A stretch of 51,880 nt of DNA from a virus. The notes beneath the pieces are model-generated. The model saw only the letters and a list, made by a program, of their open reading frames with translations, was not told where the DNA came from and searched no databases. Position numbers and translations under genes: made by a program. The stretch covers positions 1 to 51,880 of IMG/VR virus record IMGVR_UViG_3300047564_000564. One strand, written 5' to 3'. The number at the start of each line of letters is the position of its first letter. Position 1 is the first letter of the stretch. This document shows, in pieces, positions 38,405 through 46,941 of the stretch.

Positions 38405-39219
38405 TTGGTTTTAATGCATTAGGTAAACTGGGACAACTGGGAAACCAGATGTTTCAGTTGGCCTCTTTGAGGGGTATTGGTTCACACAAAGGATACAACT
38501 TTTGTTTTCCAATTCACAATGAAGTCGTTGTAGATCATCTGGGAAATAAACTGAGAGTAGATGTTCATAACGTCTTTACTCTGCAGAATGTAAGTCCACT
38601 TAACATTCAAACGATTGATGTTGGTAGACCTACGGTTTCTGAAGGTACTTTTCATTTCAATGAAACTCTTTTCAATGAATGCCCTGACTGGGTAGATCTG
38701 CAAGGTTTCTTTCAAAGTGAAAAGTATTTTGCTCACGATAAAGGAATGGTTCGTGAGATGTTCACATTCCGTCCAGAAATTATTGATCCTGCCCGTGCAA
38801 TGATCAATGGGTTAAACAAAGCTCCTGTTGCACTTCATATTCGTCGTGGTGATTTCCTTCGTAACTCTGGGAACCATCATAATCTTGAACTTATGTGGTA
38901 TGCAAAAGCCCTAGATAAGTTTGATTTGAGGGGTCGTCAGGTTGTAATCTTTAGTGATGATCCTGAATGGTGCAAGAAACAAGAACTCTTTGAAGATGAT
39001 GATACATTCTTGATTAGTGAAGGTAATTCACACTATACTGATCTTGCAATGATGTCTTTGTGTACTGGGCATATCATCGCAAACTCTACCTTCTCATGGT
39101 GGGGTGCATGGTTGGCTGATAGTAAAGAAGTTATCGCACCTAAGACGTGGTTTGGTCCAGACAACGCACATCTTGATACAAAAGATCTTTATCCTGAACA
39201 TTGGGAGGTACTTGAGTGA
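38401..39219 (+). CDS. Glycosyltransferase family 11 (alpha-1,2-fucosyltransferase-like)
   Basis: 272 residues. GNQMFQLASLRGIGSHKG at the front, VALHIRRGDFLRN (the HxRRGD donor-binding motif), VVIFSDDPEWC and NSTFSWWGAWLAD are the classical GT11 motifs. The family moves L-fucose from GDP-fucose to galactose; with a GDP-mannose 3,5-epimerase beside it, the related sugar GDP-L-galactose is a possible donor here. No signal peptide or membrane segment, so it acts in the cytoplasm on a glycan intermediate. Confidence 0.88.
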   Translation: MIGFNALGKLGQLGNQMFQLASLRGIGSHKGYNFCFPIHNEVVVDHLGNKLRVDVHNVFTLQNVSPLNIQTIDVGRPTVSEGTFHFNETLFNECPDWVDLQGFFQSEKYFAHDKGMVREMFTFRPEIIDPARAMINGLNKAPVALHIRRGDFLRNSGNHHNLELMWYAKALDKFDLRGRQVVIFSDDPEWCKKQELFEDDDTFLISEGNSHYTDLAMMSLCTGHIIANSTFSWWGAWLADSKEVIAPKTWFGPDNAHLDTKDLYPEHWEVLE

Positions 39220-39944
39220 GAGCCGCAAAAGTTGCTGTAGTATTCATTGGGACTGGTAAGTATCTCAACTTCCTTCCATCTTGGTACGAACGTTGCGAAG
39301 AAAATTTTCTCCCCAATATGGAGAAACAATACTTTGTTTTCACTGATGGTAATGTTCCAGAAGTACCAGACAATGCCACTGTCTATCCTGTAGAACATCT
39401 AGATTGGCCATATATCACTCTCTATCGATTTAATATTATCGGTAAAGCCCGTGAAGAAATTAACAAGTATGACTGGTTAGTTTTTCTTGACGCAGACATG
39501 GCCGTGGTTGACAAGGTAACTCCAGAAGAGTTCTTTGATCCTCTCAAACCTTTCTTTGGTGTTCATCACCCATGTCACTTCCTCAAGTTTCCACCACATA
39601 ATCAACCACCTGGATCTTTTGAAACCAGTCCACTGTCAACTGCAAAGGTTCCTGATGATTATGACTTCTCTATCTATTGGCAGGGATGTCTCTGGGGTGG
39701 TCGATGCCCTGATGTAATTGAGATGATGGATGAACTCCATGATCGTGTTATGAAAGACGAGAAGAACAATGTGATTGCAAAGTGGCATGATGAAAGTCAT
39801 CTTAATGCCTTCTATGCACAGAACAGAGAACTTGTTCATACTCTTGGTCCAGAGTATGCGTTCCCAGAAGTCTTTGCTGATGCATGTGATTTCCAACCCA
39901 AAATGGTTCACCTAGCCAAAGACAACAGTAAGTATCATGTATGA
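39216..39944 (+). CDS. Glycosyltransferase family 6 (ABO/alpha-Gal type)
   Basis: 242 residues from GTG 39216. VVFIGTGKYLNFLPSWYERC, the metal motif FLDADMAV (Asp92-x-Asp94), FSIYWQGCLWGG and KWHDESHLNAF match GT6, the family of the histo-blood group A/B and alpha-1,3-galactosyl transferases. It keeps the metal-binding DxD, whereas many bacterial members have NxN. A GT6 in cyanophage P-SSM2 is known to me, so the family is not new for cyanophages. It probably adds Gal or GalNAc next to the sugar placed by GT11. Confidence 0.85.
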   Translation: MRAAKVAVVFIGTGKYLNFLPSWYERCEENFLPNMEKQYFVFTDGNVPEVPDNATVYPVEHLDWPYITLYRFNIIGKAREEINKYDWLVFLDADMAVVDKVTPEEFFDPLKPFFGVHHPCHFLKFPPHNQPPGSFETSPLSTAKVPDDYDFSIYWQGCLWGGRCPDVIEMMDELHDRVMKDEKNNVIAKWHDESHLNAFYAQNRELVHTLGPEYAFPEVFADACDFQPKMVHLAKDNSKYHV

Positions 39945-40744
39945 ACCTGAAGATAGGATTGTCTGGTTGTACTCTTGAAAAGATTGATAACACCATCAGG
40001 AAATATTCTTCCAGTGAAAGTTACAATCAGAGACTTCTAAAACAATCAGAAAAACAAGAATACTTCTCAAGATTTATCTTCACCAGACTATCTACTCCTA
40101 GGGTTATCTCTAGGGGTGATAGTTATTTTGATATGGAGTATATCCAAGCTTCATCATTCAATACATTTCTCAACTCTGCAGATGTAAATCAATTGGATTT
40201 TATTTGTGAAGGACTTTATGAATATTTTGAGTTCCTTATCGAACATTCGAGAACTCAAAACATCAAGACCAAGGTGATGAATAAACTGGACAGTCTAGAA
40301 CAAACACCATTCATTGACTATCTCAAGTCACTAGATGTTGATTATGATGTCCCGAAAAGTTTTTGTCACGGGGACTTGACATTCACTAATATTCTTTTTC
40401 ATAAAAAGAAATTATATTTTATAGACTTTCTGGATAGTTTTGTTGATACCTTTTACGTCGATCTTTGTAAGTTGAAACAAGATCTTTATTATCACTGGTC
40501 AATTAGACTTCATGATGGTATGAACGTAAGACTATATCAGTCAACTAATTACATCTGGAAAAATATAGAAGAAAGATACAAGAAGTATATCAACACTCTT
40601 GCGTTCGATGTTCTTGATGTTGTAAACTTACTTAGAATACAACCATATCTTAAGAACCAAGAGGATAAAACAATCCTTTCTTATCTGATACAAAATACCA
40701 AGTTATATGAAAACTTTAATTGTTCCTATGGCGGGACGGTCTAG
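39941..40744 (+). CDS. Aminoglycoside/choline-kinase-like phosphotransferase
   Basis: 267 residues. The C-terminal lobe has SFCHGDLTFTNILFHKK with HxDxxxxN and then LYFIDFLDSFVDTFYVDL, the metal-binding DFG-like part of the APH/choline kinase fold. The N-terminal lobe is weaker. Its neighbour is a nucleotidyltransferase-HAD fusion overlapping by 38 bases, so the kinase may phosphorylate a sugar or alcohol that is then activated as a nucleotide conjugate, as in phosphocholine-type pathways. The substrate is unknown. Confidence 0.7.
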   Translation: MNLKIGLSGCTLEKIDNTIRKYSSSESYNQRLLKQSEKQEYFSRFIFTRLSTPRVISRGDSYFDMEYIQASSFNTFLNSADVNQLDFICEGLYEYFEFLIEHSRTQNIKTKVMNKLDSLEQTPFIDYLKSLDVDYDVPKSFCHGDLTFTNILFHKKKLYFIDFLDSFVDTFYVDLCKLKQDLYYHWSIRLHDGMNVRLYQSTNYIWKNIEERYKKYINTLAFDVLDVVNLLRIQPYLKNQEDKTILSYLIQNTKLYENFNCSYGGTV

Positions 40745-41762
40745 TAGGTTCCCCAACAGCCGTCCTAAGTGGATGTTAACTCATCCAAAGAACAACAGAC
40801 TGATGGTCAGTGAGGCTATCTCTGGATTAAATCTAGACTTCTTTGATGAGATCCTGTTTATCTTTCTTGCAGAACATCAATCTGAGTATATGTTCTTTGA
40901 AGGTTTTATGGAGGAGATGAAAGAACTTGGTCTTAGTGATAAATGCAGACCCACCTTTCTTGCCAAACCAACAGGATCTCAATCCGAAACTGTTTACCAG
41001 GCTATCAAGAAAGAAAACATAGAAGGATTTATCTTCATCAAAGATAGTGATGGTTACTATGAATGTGAACTGACCACTACTGATAATCAGGTTGCATTCT
41101 TTGATCTCAATGATATGGATAATATCAATGCACGATCAAAGAGTTACATTACAATCGATGATCTTGGTGTTGTAACTAATATTGTAGAGAAGAAAGTGAT
41201 TAGTTCTACTTTCTCTTCTGGTGGTTATGGATTTAATTCTGCAAAACAGTTCTGTGATACTTTTGAAAGACTTAAAGACATGCCTGGAGAATGTTACATC
41301 AGTCATGTCATCTTTGAAATGATGTTAGATGGCCATTCTTTTAATGCAACCAAGACATCTAACTTCAAAGACTGGGGAACAAAAGATGTTTGGATGGAGT
41401 ACAAGAAGACTTATAAGACATTGTTCTGTGATATTGATGGAACATTGATTACCAATTCATCAATTCATTTTCCTCCTTACGTTGGAGAAGGAGAACCAAT
41501 CCAAGAGAACATTGATTACTTAAACTATCTTTACGGTGAAGGTAGAACTCACATTGTTCTTACTACAAGTCGCCCAGAAAAGACTAGACAAATTACCATC
41601 GATGAACTAGAATTGAAAGGAGTGAAATATCACCAACTTGTTATGGGGTTGCCTCACAGTCAACGTATTGTAATCAATGACTTTGCAGCTTCTAATCCAT
41701 ATCCTGCATGTGGTGCAATCAATTTACCAAGAAACAATAACAATCTAAGGGAGTTCTTATGA
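40707..41762 (+). CDS. Fusion: sugar nucleotidyltransferase (N) + HAD phosphatase (C)
   Basis: 351 residues. Residues 1-235 are a GT-A-type nucleotidyltransferase: TLIVPMAGRSSRFPNSRPKW, with FIKDSDGYYEC as the metal-binding strand. Residues 238-351 are a HAD phosphatase: FCDIDGTLITN (Asp242, Asp244), VLTTSRPEK and RIVINDFAAS. The pair could dephosphorylate a bisphosphate intermediate and then load NTP, as in heptose or related pathways. The gene at 44191 has the same two domains in reverse order. It overlaps the kinase gene by 38 bases. Confidence 0.8.
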   Translation: MKTLIVPMAGRSSRFPNSRPKWMLTHPKNNRLMVSEAISGLNLDFFDEILFIFLAEHQSEYMFFEGFMEEMKELGLSDKCRPTFLAKPTGSQSETVYQAIKKENIEGFIFIKDSDGYYECELTTTDNQVAFFDLNDMDNINARSKSYITIDDLGVVTNIVEKKVISSTFSSGGYGFNSAKQFCDTFERLKDMPGECYISHVIFEMMLDGHSFNATKTSNFKDWGTKDVWMEYKKTYKTLFCDIDGTLITNSSIHFPPYVGEGEPIQENIDYLNYLYGEGRTHIVLTTSRPEKTRQITIDELELKGVKYHQLVMGLPHSQRIVINDFAASNPYPACGAINLPRNNNNLREFL

Positions 41763-42739
41763 AAATTCTAGTCACTGGTGCCGCTGGTAACATTGGCTGC
41801 GGTCTTTGTTCCCACCTTGTTGAACAAGGTCATGAAGTTGTTGGTGTTGATAATCTTCGTAATGGACGTTTAGAAAATATTGACGGGTTCAAAGGTAAGA
41901 TCATCATCGGCGATGTTGATGATGAGAACTTTGTCAACACTACGTTGATGGAAGCCTGGGATGTAATCATTCACCTGGCTGCAATTTCATCTCTCCCCGA
42001 TTGTGAAACAAATAAGGCTGAATGTCTTCGTATTAATGTTGTCGCAGTCTCCAATATGTTGGAACTTGCCCGACACACTGGTGCATATCTTATTCATGCT
42101 TCAACCAGTGCAGTTTATGAGAACACCAACTCATTGAACTTCCATGAAGACTTGGATATCAATCCAACTCTTTACTATGCCCTCTCTAAGAAGATGGCTG
42201 AAGATCTGATCAACGCATATACTGAGAACTATGGTATTAAGGTTGGTGTTCTTCGTTTCTTCAATGTGTTTGGTCCTGATGGTGACCACACCCGACCCAA
42301 TCCTCCTCTGGTTAACTTCCTTGTTCGGGAGTTTAAGAAAGAAACTAGTCCCGTTCTAAGTGGTGATGGATCTCAAGTCCGTGATTTTATTCATGTCGAT
42401 GACATTCGTAGAATGATTGAGGTGTGCATCGAAAAACAACCTAGTGATGTTTTCAACGTATGCACTGGTATTACCTGTAGTGTTAACCAGATTGGTGAAT
42501 GGGTTCGTGAAGCTCTAGAGACTGATCTGCCTCTTGCACACAAGGACGCCGCAGAACTCTGGGATCGTTATCCCAGTCTCTTTGAGGGTTCTTATCCCCT
42601 CAATAAAGAGATCGTCGCCAAGGAGACTACACGATACTCTAAGGGTGTCTATGACAAGGCTAAAACTGAACTGGGTTGGGAACCTAACCTAGATATTGAA
42701 GGTCTAGTCAAAAAAGTTGCGAAGGAGATTGTGATTTGA
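41759..42739 (+). CDS. NAD-dependent sugar epimerase/dehydratase
   Basis: 326 residues of the extended SDR type: GAAGNIGCGL (NAD binding), HLAAISSLPDC, ASTSAVYE and YYALSKK (catalytic Tyr-x3-Lys), RFFNVFGP, then VRDFIHVDDI. Closest in pattern to UDP-glucose 4-epimerase-like enzymes, but the exact substrate cannot be told. It is ATGA-coupled on one side and joined to the next gene by a TTG start overlapping its stop. Confidence 0.85.
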   Translation: MKILVTGAAGNIGCGLCSHLVEQGHEVVGVDNLRNGRLENIDGFKGKIIIGDVDDENFVNTTLMEAWDVIIHLAAISSLPDCETNKAECLRINVVAVSNMLELARHTGAYLIHASTSAVYENTNSLNFHEDLDINPTLYYALSKKMAEDLINAYTENYGIKVGVLRFFNVFGPDGDHTRPNPPLVNFLVREFKKETSPVLSGDGSQVRDFIHVDDIRRMIEVCIEKQPSDVFNVCTGITCSVNQIGEWVREALETDLPLAHKDAAELWDRYPSLFEGSYPLNKEIVAKETTRYSKGVYDKAKTELGWEPNLDIEGLVKKVAKEIVI

Positions 42740-43500
42740 GAGTTGCAGTATTTGTATTTGGACAACCAAGGTTTCTAGATAATCCACACGCATTTGCATC
42801 ACAAAAGAAATTCATATTCGATAAGTATGACACTGATGTATTTGCACACATTTGGTGGTCTGAAGAAGAGAAGAGTTATTCATACTCTAAGTGGGAAGGT
42901 GGTGGTACATTCCACCCCTTCTTGAATGAAGATAAAATGCAGGTTGATAAATCTGCAATCGATACGATTAGGGAAAGATATAATCCAGTTAAACTTGAGA
43001 CCCAACCCTCAGAGACCTTCTCCAATGAAGACCTATATAATGCTATAACCGAAAGGTTTCAAGCAGAGGGTAGATTTACCAGAAACAATCTGAGTAACTT
43101 TCTATCTCAGGCTTATTCGATTGAGAAAACGTCAGAACTTTACGAGCAATATCTTTCTGAAGGTGGAGAACGCCATGACTTTATAGTCTTGGTAAGAACA
43201 GACCTTAACATTCAACACTTCCCAGATTTTAACGAACTCAATAAGAGTAAGTATTATCTTTCAAATCATCACAATGGGTTCCCAGACCTTGCGTTTATTA
43301 TGGGAACAAAGTTCTTGAAGACAAATAAGATCTATTCCTATATGATGAGTGACAAGTGTGTTCAGGATGTTCCTAAAATGCCAGGTGCATACGGAGAATG
43401 TTTTAAACTCTTCACATATCAGAAATATTTTTCAAACTCTGATCTTGATCCAATCCACATGCCATGTTTTGTTGTAAGAAACAATGAAGACCCAAACTAA
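42736..43500 (+). CDS. GQPR-family protein, copy 1 (unassigned, glycosyltransferase-like)
   Basis: 254 residues from TTG 42736, with AAGGAG 8 bases upstream. Blocks shared with two other proteins of this operon: VFGQPRFLDNP at the front, DTDVFAHIWWSEE, SQAYSIEKTSEL and DFIVLVRTDLN, then LSNHHNGFPDLAFIMG. The order strand, DVF.H.W, helix, R-T-D resembles a nucleotide-sugar-binding fold with an acidic metal site, so a glycosyltransferase is plausible. I do not know a characterised member. Confidence 0.6.
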   Translation: MRVAVFVFGQPRFLDNPHAFASQKKFIFDKYDTDVFAHIWWSEEEKSYSYSKWEGGGTFHPFLNEDKMQVDKSAIDTIRERYNPVKLETQPSETFSNEDLYNAITERFQAEGRFTRNNLSNFLSQAYSIEKTSELYEQYLSEGGERHDFIVLVRTDLNIQHFPDFNELNKSKYYLSNHHNGFPDLAFIMGTKFLKTNKIYSYMMSDKCVQDVPKMPGAYGECFKLFTYQKYFSNSDLDPIHMPCFVVRNNEDPN

Positions 43501-44194
43501 AAGACTTGCATTAATTTACTCTGGACAACCTAGACACCTGCGAGAGTGTCATCAAAATCATAGGTTGAACTTTTATGAGGCCAATTCAGATTGGGAAGTG
43601 GATGTGTTTGCCCACGTTTGGTATGACAAGAGTTGGGTTGGTGCATATTTCTGGGATCAATACAAAGATCGTGGTAAATGGGATGCAGATCTAATTCCTT
43701 TCATGGAAGAAAAATGGCAACCAAAAGCCCTAGAGTTTGAAGAACCAAAAGAGTTTGTATCTGAATGGAAACCAGATCCTAGATTTCCTCATCCAGTGAA
43801 CAATATCATCTCCATGTTCTACAGTCTTGAGAAGGCCAATGACCTCAAGAAAAAGTATGAAGAAGAAAATAACTTTAAGTATGATTGTGTGGTAAGATTG
43901 AGAACGGATGAATACTTCTATGAAGACATTGGACCTCTTGATGACTATGACCTCAACACTGTTAATGTATTCGATGAGTATGCTCATCTGGATTATGGGA
44001 TTAATGATCACTTTGCATTTGGTAACTCCGAACTGATGGATAAATACCTCAGTGTTTGTAGTAACCTTGGGACAATCATTGAGGAAGGTGCTGCAATCAA
44101 CCCAGAAACTTTGATTGGTTGGAACGCACAGAACCATCATAAATTACCAATTACAAAAAATAAATTTGGTTATCGCCTTTGGAGGGACATGTGA
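43484..44194 (+). CDS. GQPR-family protein, copy 2
   Basis: 236 residues, overlapping copy 1 by 17 bases. It has YSGQPRHLRECH, VDVFAHVWYDKSW, SMFYSLEKANDL and CVVRLRTDEYF, then DHFAFGN where copy 1 has DLAFIMG. The C-terminal part differs from copies 1 and 3, as expected if acceptors differ. Same reservations on function as copy 1. Confidence 0.6.
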   Translation: MKTQTKRLALIYSGQPRHLRECHQNHRLNFYEANSDWEVDVFAHVWYDKSWVGAYFWDQYKDRGKWDADLIPFMEEKWQPKALEFEEPKEFVSEWKPDPRFPHPVNNIISMFYSLEKANDLKKKYEEENNFKYDCVVRLRTDEYFYEDIGPLDDYDLNTVNVFDEYAHLDYGINDHFAFGNSELMDKYLSVCSNLGTIIEEGAAINPETLIGWNAQNHHKLPITKNKFGYRLWRDM

Positions 44195-45564
44195 CAAAAC
44201 TTGTTATTTTTGATCTTGACGGTGTACTGATTGATAGTAAAGATTATCATTACGAAGCTTTGAACCAGGCTCTTGGTTCAGAGTATGCAATCTCAAGAGA
44301 AGAACATGTAAGTATCTACGATGGTCTTCCTACCAAGGCCAAATTAGAACTTCTCACTAAGAATAAGGGTCTACCTGTAGACCAGTACGATAAGATCTGG
44401 AAAGATAAACAAGAAGCCACTCTCAAGATCTTTAATGACTGTGTTGCAAAAGACTATCAGTTGATGGGATACTTCCAACAACTTGTAGATGCAGGATATA
44501 AGATTGCAGTTGCATCCAATTCTATTAGGAATACTGTTAAAATCATTTTATTGAGATTAGGAGTATTAGAGTTTGTTGATATGTACGTCTCTAATGAAGA
44601 CGTAGTTCGTAACAAACCATTTCCTGCAATGTATTGGAAGTGCATGATTGCACTTGGGGCTCTTCCAAATGACACCGTTATTATTGAAGATAGTCATATT
44701 GGTCGTCAAGGTGCTCTGGATAGTAAGTGCCACCTTGTTCCTGTGGATGACCGTAAAGATTTGGATCAATCTAAAATTGATCGTATCAAAAAAATCCTCA
44801 ACGGAACCAAACAAAAAGTTGCATGGGAGAGTAAGACGATGAATGTATTGATCCCTATGGCTGGTCGGGGTAGTAGATTTGCATCTCAAGGATATACTTT
44901 CCCCAAACCTTTGATTGAAGTCAAGGGTAAACCAATGATCCAAGTGGTTGTTGAGAACTTGAACATCAAGGCCAACTACACCTTCATCGTTCAGAAAGAA
45001 CACTACGAACAATACAATCTTAACTATCTGTTGCCTCTGATTGCCCCAGGGTGTAATATTGTACAGGTAGATGGTATCACTGAAGGTGCCGCTTGTACCA
45101 CTCTTCTTGCAAAGGAGTTTATCAATAACGATGAACCCTTGATCATGGCTAACTCTGATCAGTTTGTGGAATGGGATAGTAATGAAACTCTTTATGCCTT
45201 CCAAAATGATGGTATCGATGGAGGTATCATTACGTTCCCTGCAACTCACCCTAAGTGGTCTTATGCCAAACTTGGTGAAGATGGTTATGTGTCTGAGGTT
45301 GCTGAGAAGAAACCTATCTCCGAACATGCAACAGTAGGTATATACTACTGGAAGAAAGGTTCTGACTACGTTAAGTACGCAGAACAAATGATTGACAAGA
45401 ACGTTCGTGTAAACAATGAGTTCTATGTCTGCCCTGTGTTCAATGAAGCTATTGAAGATGGTAAGAAGATCCGTATCAAGGAGATTGATAAGGATGGTAT
45501 GTGGGGTATCGGAACCCCAGAAGATCTCAACTATTTCTTAGAACATTATAAGGGTGAAGTTTGA
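44191..45564 (+). CDS. Fusion: HAD phosphatase (N) + sugar nucleotidyltransferase (C)
   Basis: 457 residues from GTG 44191 (SD GGAGG upstream). Residues 1-205 are a beta-phosphoglucomutase-type HAD: FDLDGVLIDS (Asp8, Asp10), VASNSIRNTV, IIEDSHIGRQGA. Residues 217-457 are a nucleotidyltransferase: NVLIPMAGRGSRFASQGYTF, PKPLIEVKGKPMI, IMANSDQFVEW and a final GMWGIGTPEDL. The domain order is the reverse of the 40707 gene. An internal ATG at 44839 could give the transferase alone. The likely role is activating a sugar phosphate. Confidence 0.82.
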   Translation: MTKLVIFDLDGVLIDSKDYHYEALNQALGSEYAISREEHVSIYDGLPTKAKLELLTKNKGLPVDQYDKIWKDKQEATLKIFNDCVAKDYQLMGYFQQLVDAGYKIAVASNSIRNTVKIILLRLGVLEFVDMYVSNEDVVRNKPFPAMYWKCMIALGALPNDTVIIEDSHIGRQGALDSKCHLVPVDDRKDLDQSKIDRIKKILNGTKQKVAWESKTMNVLIPMAGRGSRFASQGYTFPKPLIEVKGKPMIQVVVENLNIKANYTFIVQKEHYEQYNLNYLLPLIAPGCNIVQVDGITEGAACTTLLAKEFINNDEPLIMANSDQFVEWDSNETLYAFQNDGIDGGIITFPATHPKWSYAKLGEDGYVSEVAEKKPISEHATVGIYYWKKGSDYVKYAEQMIDKNVRVNNEFYVCPVFNEAIEDGKKIRIKEIDKDGMWGIGTPEDLNYFLEHYKGEV

Positions 45565-46346
45565 TGAAAGTCGCTCTTCTTTTTCATGGTCAACCACGAT
45601 ATCTAAAGAACCCTTTTCCACTCAAGTCTCATACTAGAGAGATCCTCAACAAGTATGAGACTGATGTTTATGTTCATACTTGGTTTGATGAAGAACAAAC
45701 TGAGTATGAATTTTCTACATGGAGTAGGATTTCTTCCTGTCCGATTGAACCAAACTCTCCTCAATTGATCGAGGAGTATTACAGTCCTAAACTAATGAAG
45801 GTTGAAAAACCTCAGAAGTTTGCCTTTTCTGAACACTCTAGAAAACTGATCAACGGTAGAGGGTTTCGTCCAGAAGACGGATGGCATGACCAGAACTATA
45901 ACAACATTCTCTCTTCACTTTATAGTATTGAGAGTGTTTGCAATCTGGTTGAACCTTACAAGAATGATTATGATTTCATTATTCTTTCTAGACTTGACAA
46001 CCTTGTCTATCGTCTACCGAATTTAAATGAACTGAATAATGATCGGTTCTATCTTTCAGATCACCATCCCAGGTTCCCAGATCTTCTGTTCTTCTTTGGT
46101 CCAAATTATCTGGACACAATGAAGGTCTATTCTAATGTTGATAGTCTAGTCGAAAAACATTGTCATGAACTGTGGGGTCCTTCTCTGAATGAACCACTGA
46201 AGATGTTCAACTATCTTCATGTTCATGGAGGAACAAATGTCGTTCCAACAAGACTTCCTGTTCGTGTTGTAAGAGACAATGAAGGTAGAGGTGATATTGA
46301 TAAACTATTTGAATATCAATTGACCTTGGAGGACATGTTCGGATGA
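45564..46346 (+). CDS. GQPR-family protein, copy 3
   Basis: 260 residues from ATG 45564, sharing one base with the upstream stop. FHGQPRYLKNP, ETDVYVHTWFDEE, SSLYSIESVCNL, DFIILSRLDNLV, LSDHHPRFPDLLFFFG: the same blocks as copy 1 and closest to it, including the HH..FPDL segment. Two copies flank the HAD-nucleotidyltransferase gene on one side and this one follows it, which ties the family to the sugar pathway. Confidence 0.6.
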   Translation: MKVALLFHGQPRYLKNPFPLKSHTREILNKYETDVYVHTWFDEEQTEYEFSTWSRISSCPIEPNSPQLIEEYYSPKLMKVEKPQKFAFSEHSRKLINGRGFRPEDGWHDQNYNNILSSLYSIESVCNLVEPYKNDYDFIILSRLDNLVYRLPNLNELNNDRFYLSDHHPRFPDLLFFFGPNYLDTMKVYSNVDSLVEKHCHELWGPSLNEPLKMFNYLHVHGGTNVVPTRLPVRVVRDNEGRGDIDKLFEYQLTLEDMFG

Positions 46347-46801
46347 AACTGATTGCACATCGGGCTAATCTAAATGGTCCAGATCTATTAACAGAAAACT
46401 CTCCACACCAGATCGTTCATTGTATCGAACAGGGATATGATGTAGAGATTGATGTTCGTTATGATCCTAAGACTGGTTGGTTATGGTTGGGTCACGATGA
46501 ACCACAATACTCTGTGACCTGGTGGTGGTTGGCTGGTAAGTCTGATCATCTTTGGATCCACTGTAAAGATCTTACAACTCTTCATGAGTTTTCTTCAAAT
46601 ACAAGTGGTTACAATTACTTCTGGCATCAGGATGATGATTACACCCTAACTAGTAAACAACACATTTGGGCCTACCCTGGTAAAACCTATACAAAGAATA
46701 CTGTAATCGTTATGCCAGAGTGGAACAATATGGATTGGGATAAGTTAAAAGTAACTAATTGTTATGGAATTTGTTCTGACTACATTTCTAAACTAAAATG
46801 A
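46343..46801 (+). CDS. Minimal glycerophosphodiester phosphodiesterase (GDPD)-like protein
   Basis: 152 residues. LIAHRANLNGPDLLTENSPH, VEIDVRYD and WLWLGHDEPQY match the catalytic front of GDPD enzymes (His-Arg, Glu-x-Asp, His), but the protein is about 100 residues shorter than a full TIM barrel. It may be a reduced barrel or a phosphodiesterase-like domain adapted to a glycan phosphodiester. ATGA overlaps on both sides. Confidence 0.65.
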   Translation: MKLIAHRANLNGPDLLTENSPHQIVHCIEQGYDVEIDVRYDPKTGWLWLGHDEPQYSVTWWWLAGKSDHLWIHCKDLTTLHEFSSNTSGYNYFWHQDDDYTLTSKQHIWAYPGKTYTKNTVIVMPEWNNMDWDKLKVTNCYGICSDYISKLK

Positions 46802-46941
46802 TTGTAACCTTATTAGAAGACGGTGAGGATCTTGTTTTTCCTTTCCCAGATGAACTTATCGATGAACTTGGTTGGAAAGATGGAGACACTCTTGAGTGGA
46901 TCGACAATAAAGATGGTACACTGACCTTAAGAAAGATATGA
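46798..46941 (+). CDS. AbrB/MazE-like small protein
   Basis: 47 residues: FPFPDELIDELGWKDGDTLE followed by a strand ending in GTLTLRKI. This matches the swapped-hairpin AbrB/SpoVT pattern (P..l...LGwk.GD.l). Such domains bind DNA or a toxin partner, but no toxin gene is next to it. ATGA overlaps on both sides place it firmly inside the glycan operon. Confidence 0.65.
   Translation: MIVTLLEDGEDLVFPFPDELIDELGWKDGDTLEWIDNKDGTLTLRKI

Noticed and set aside
46798-46941. A toxin-antitoxin pair with the AbrB/MazE-like protein as antitoxin.
   Set aside because: The neighbours are a GDPD-like protein and a glycosyltransferase; no toxin-like gene is adjacent.
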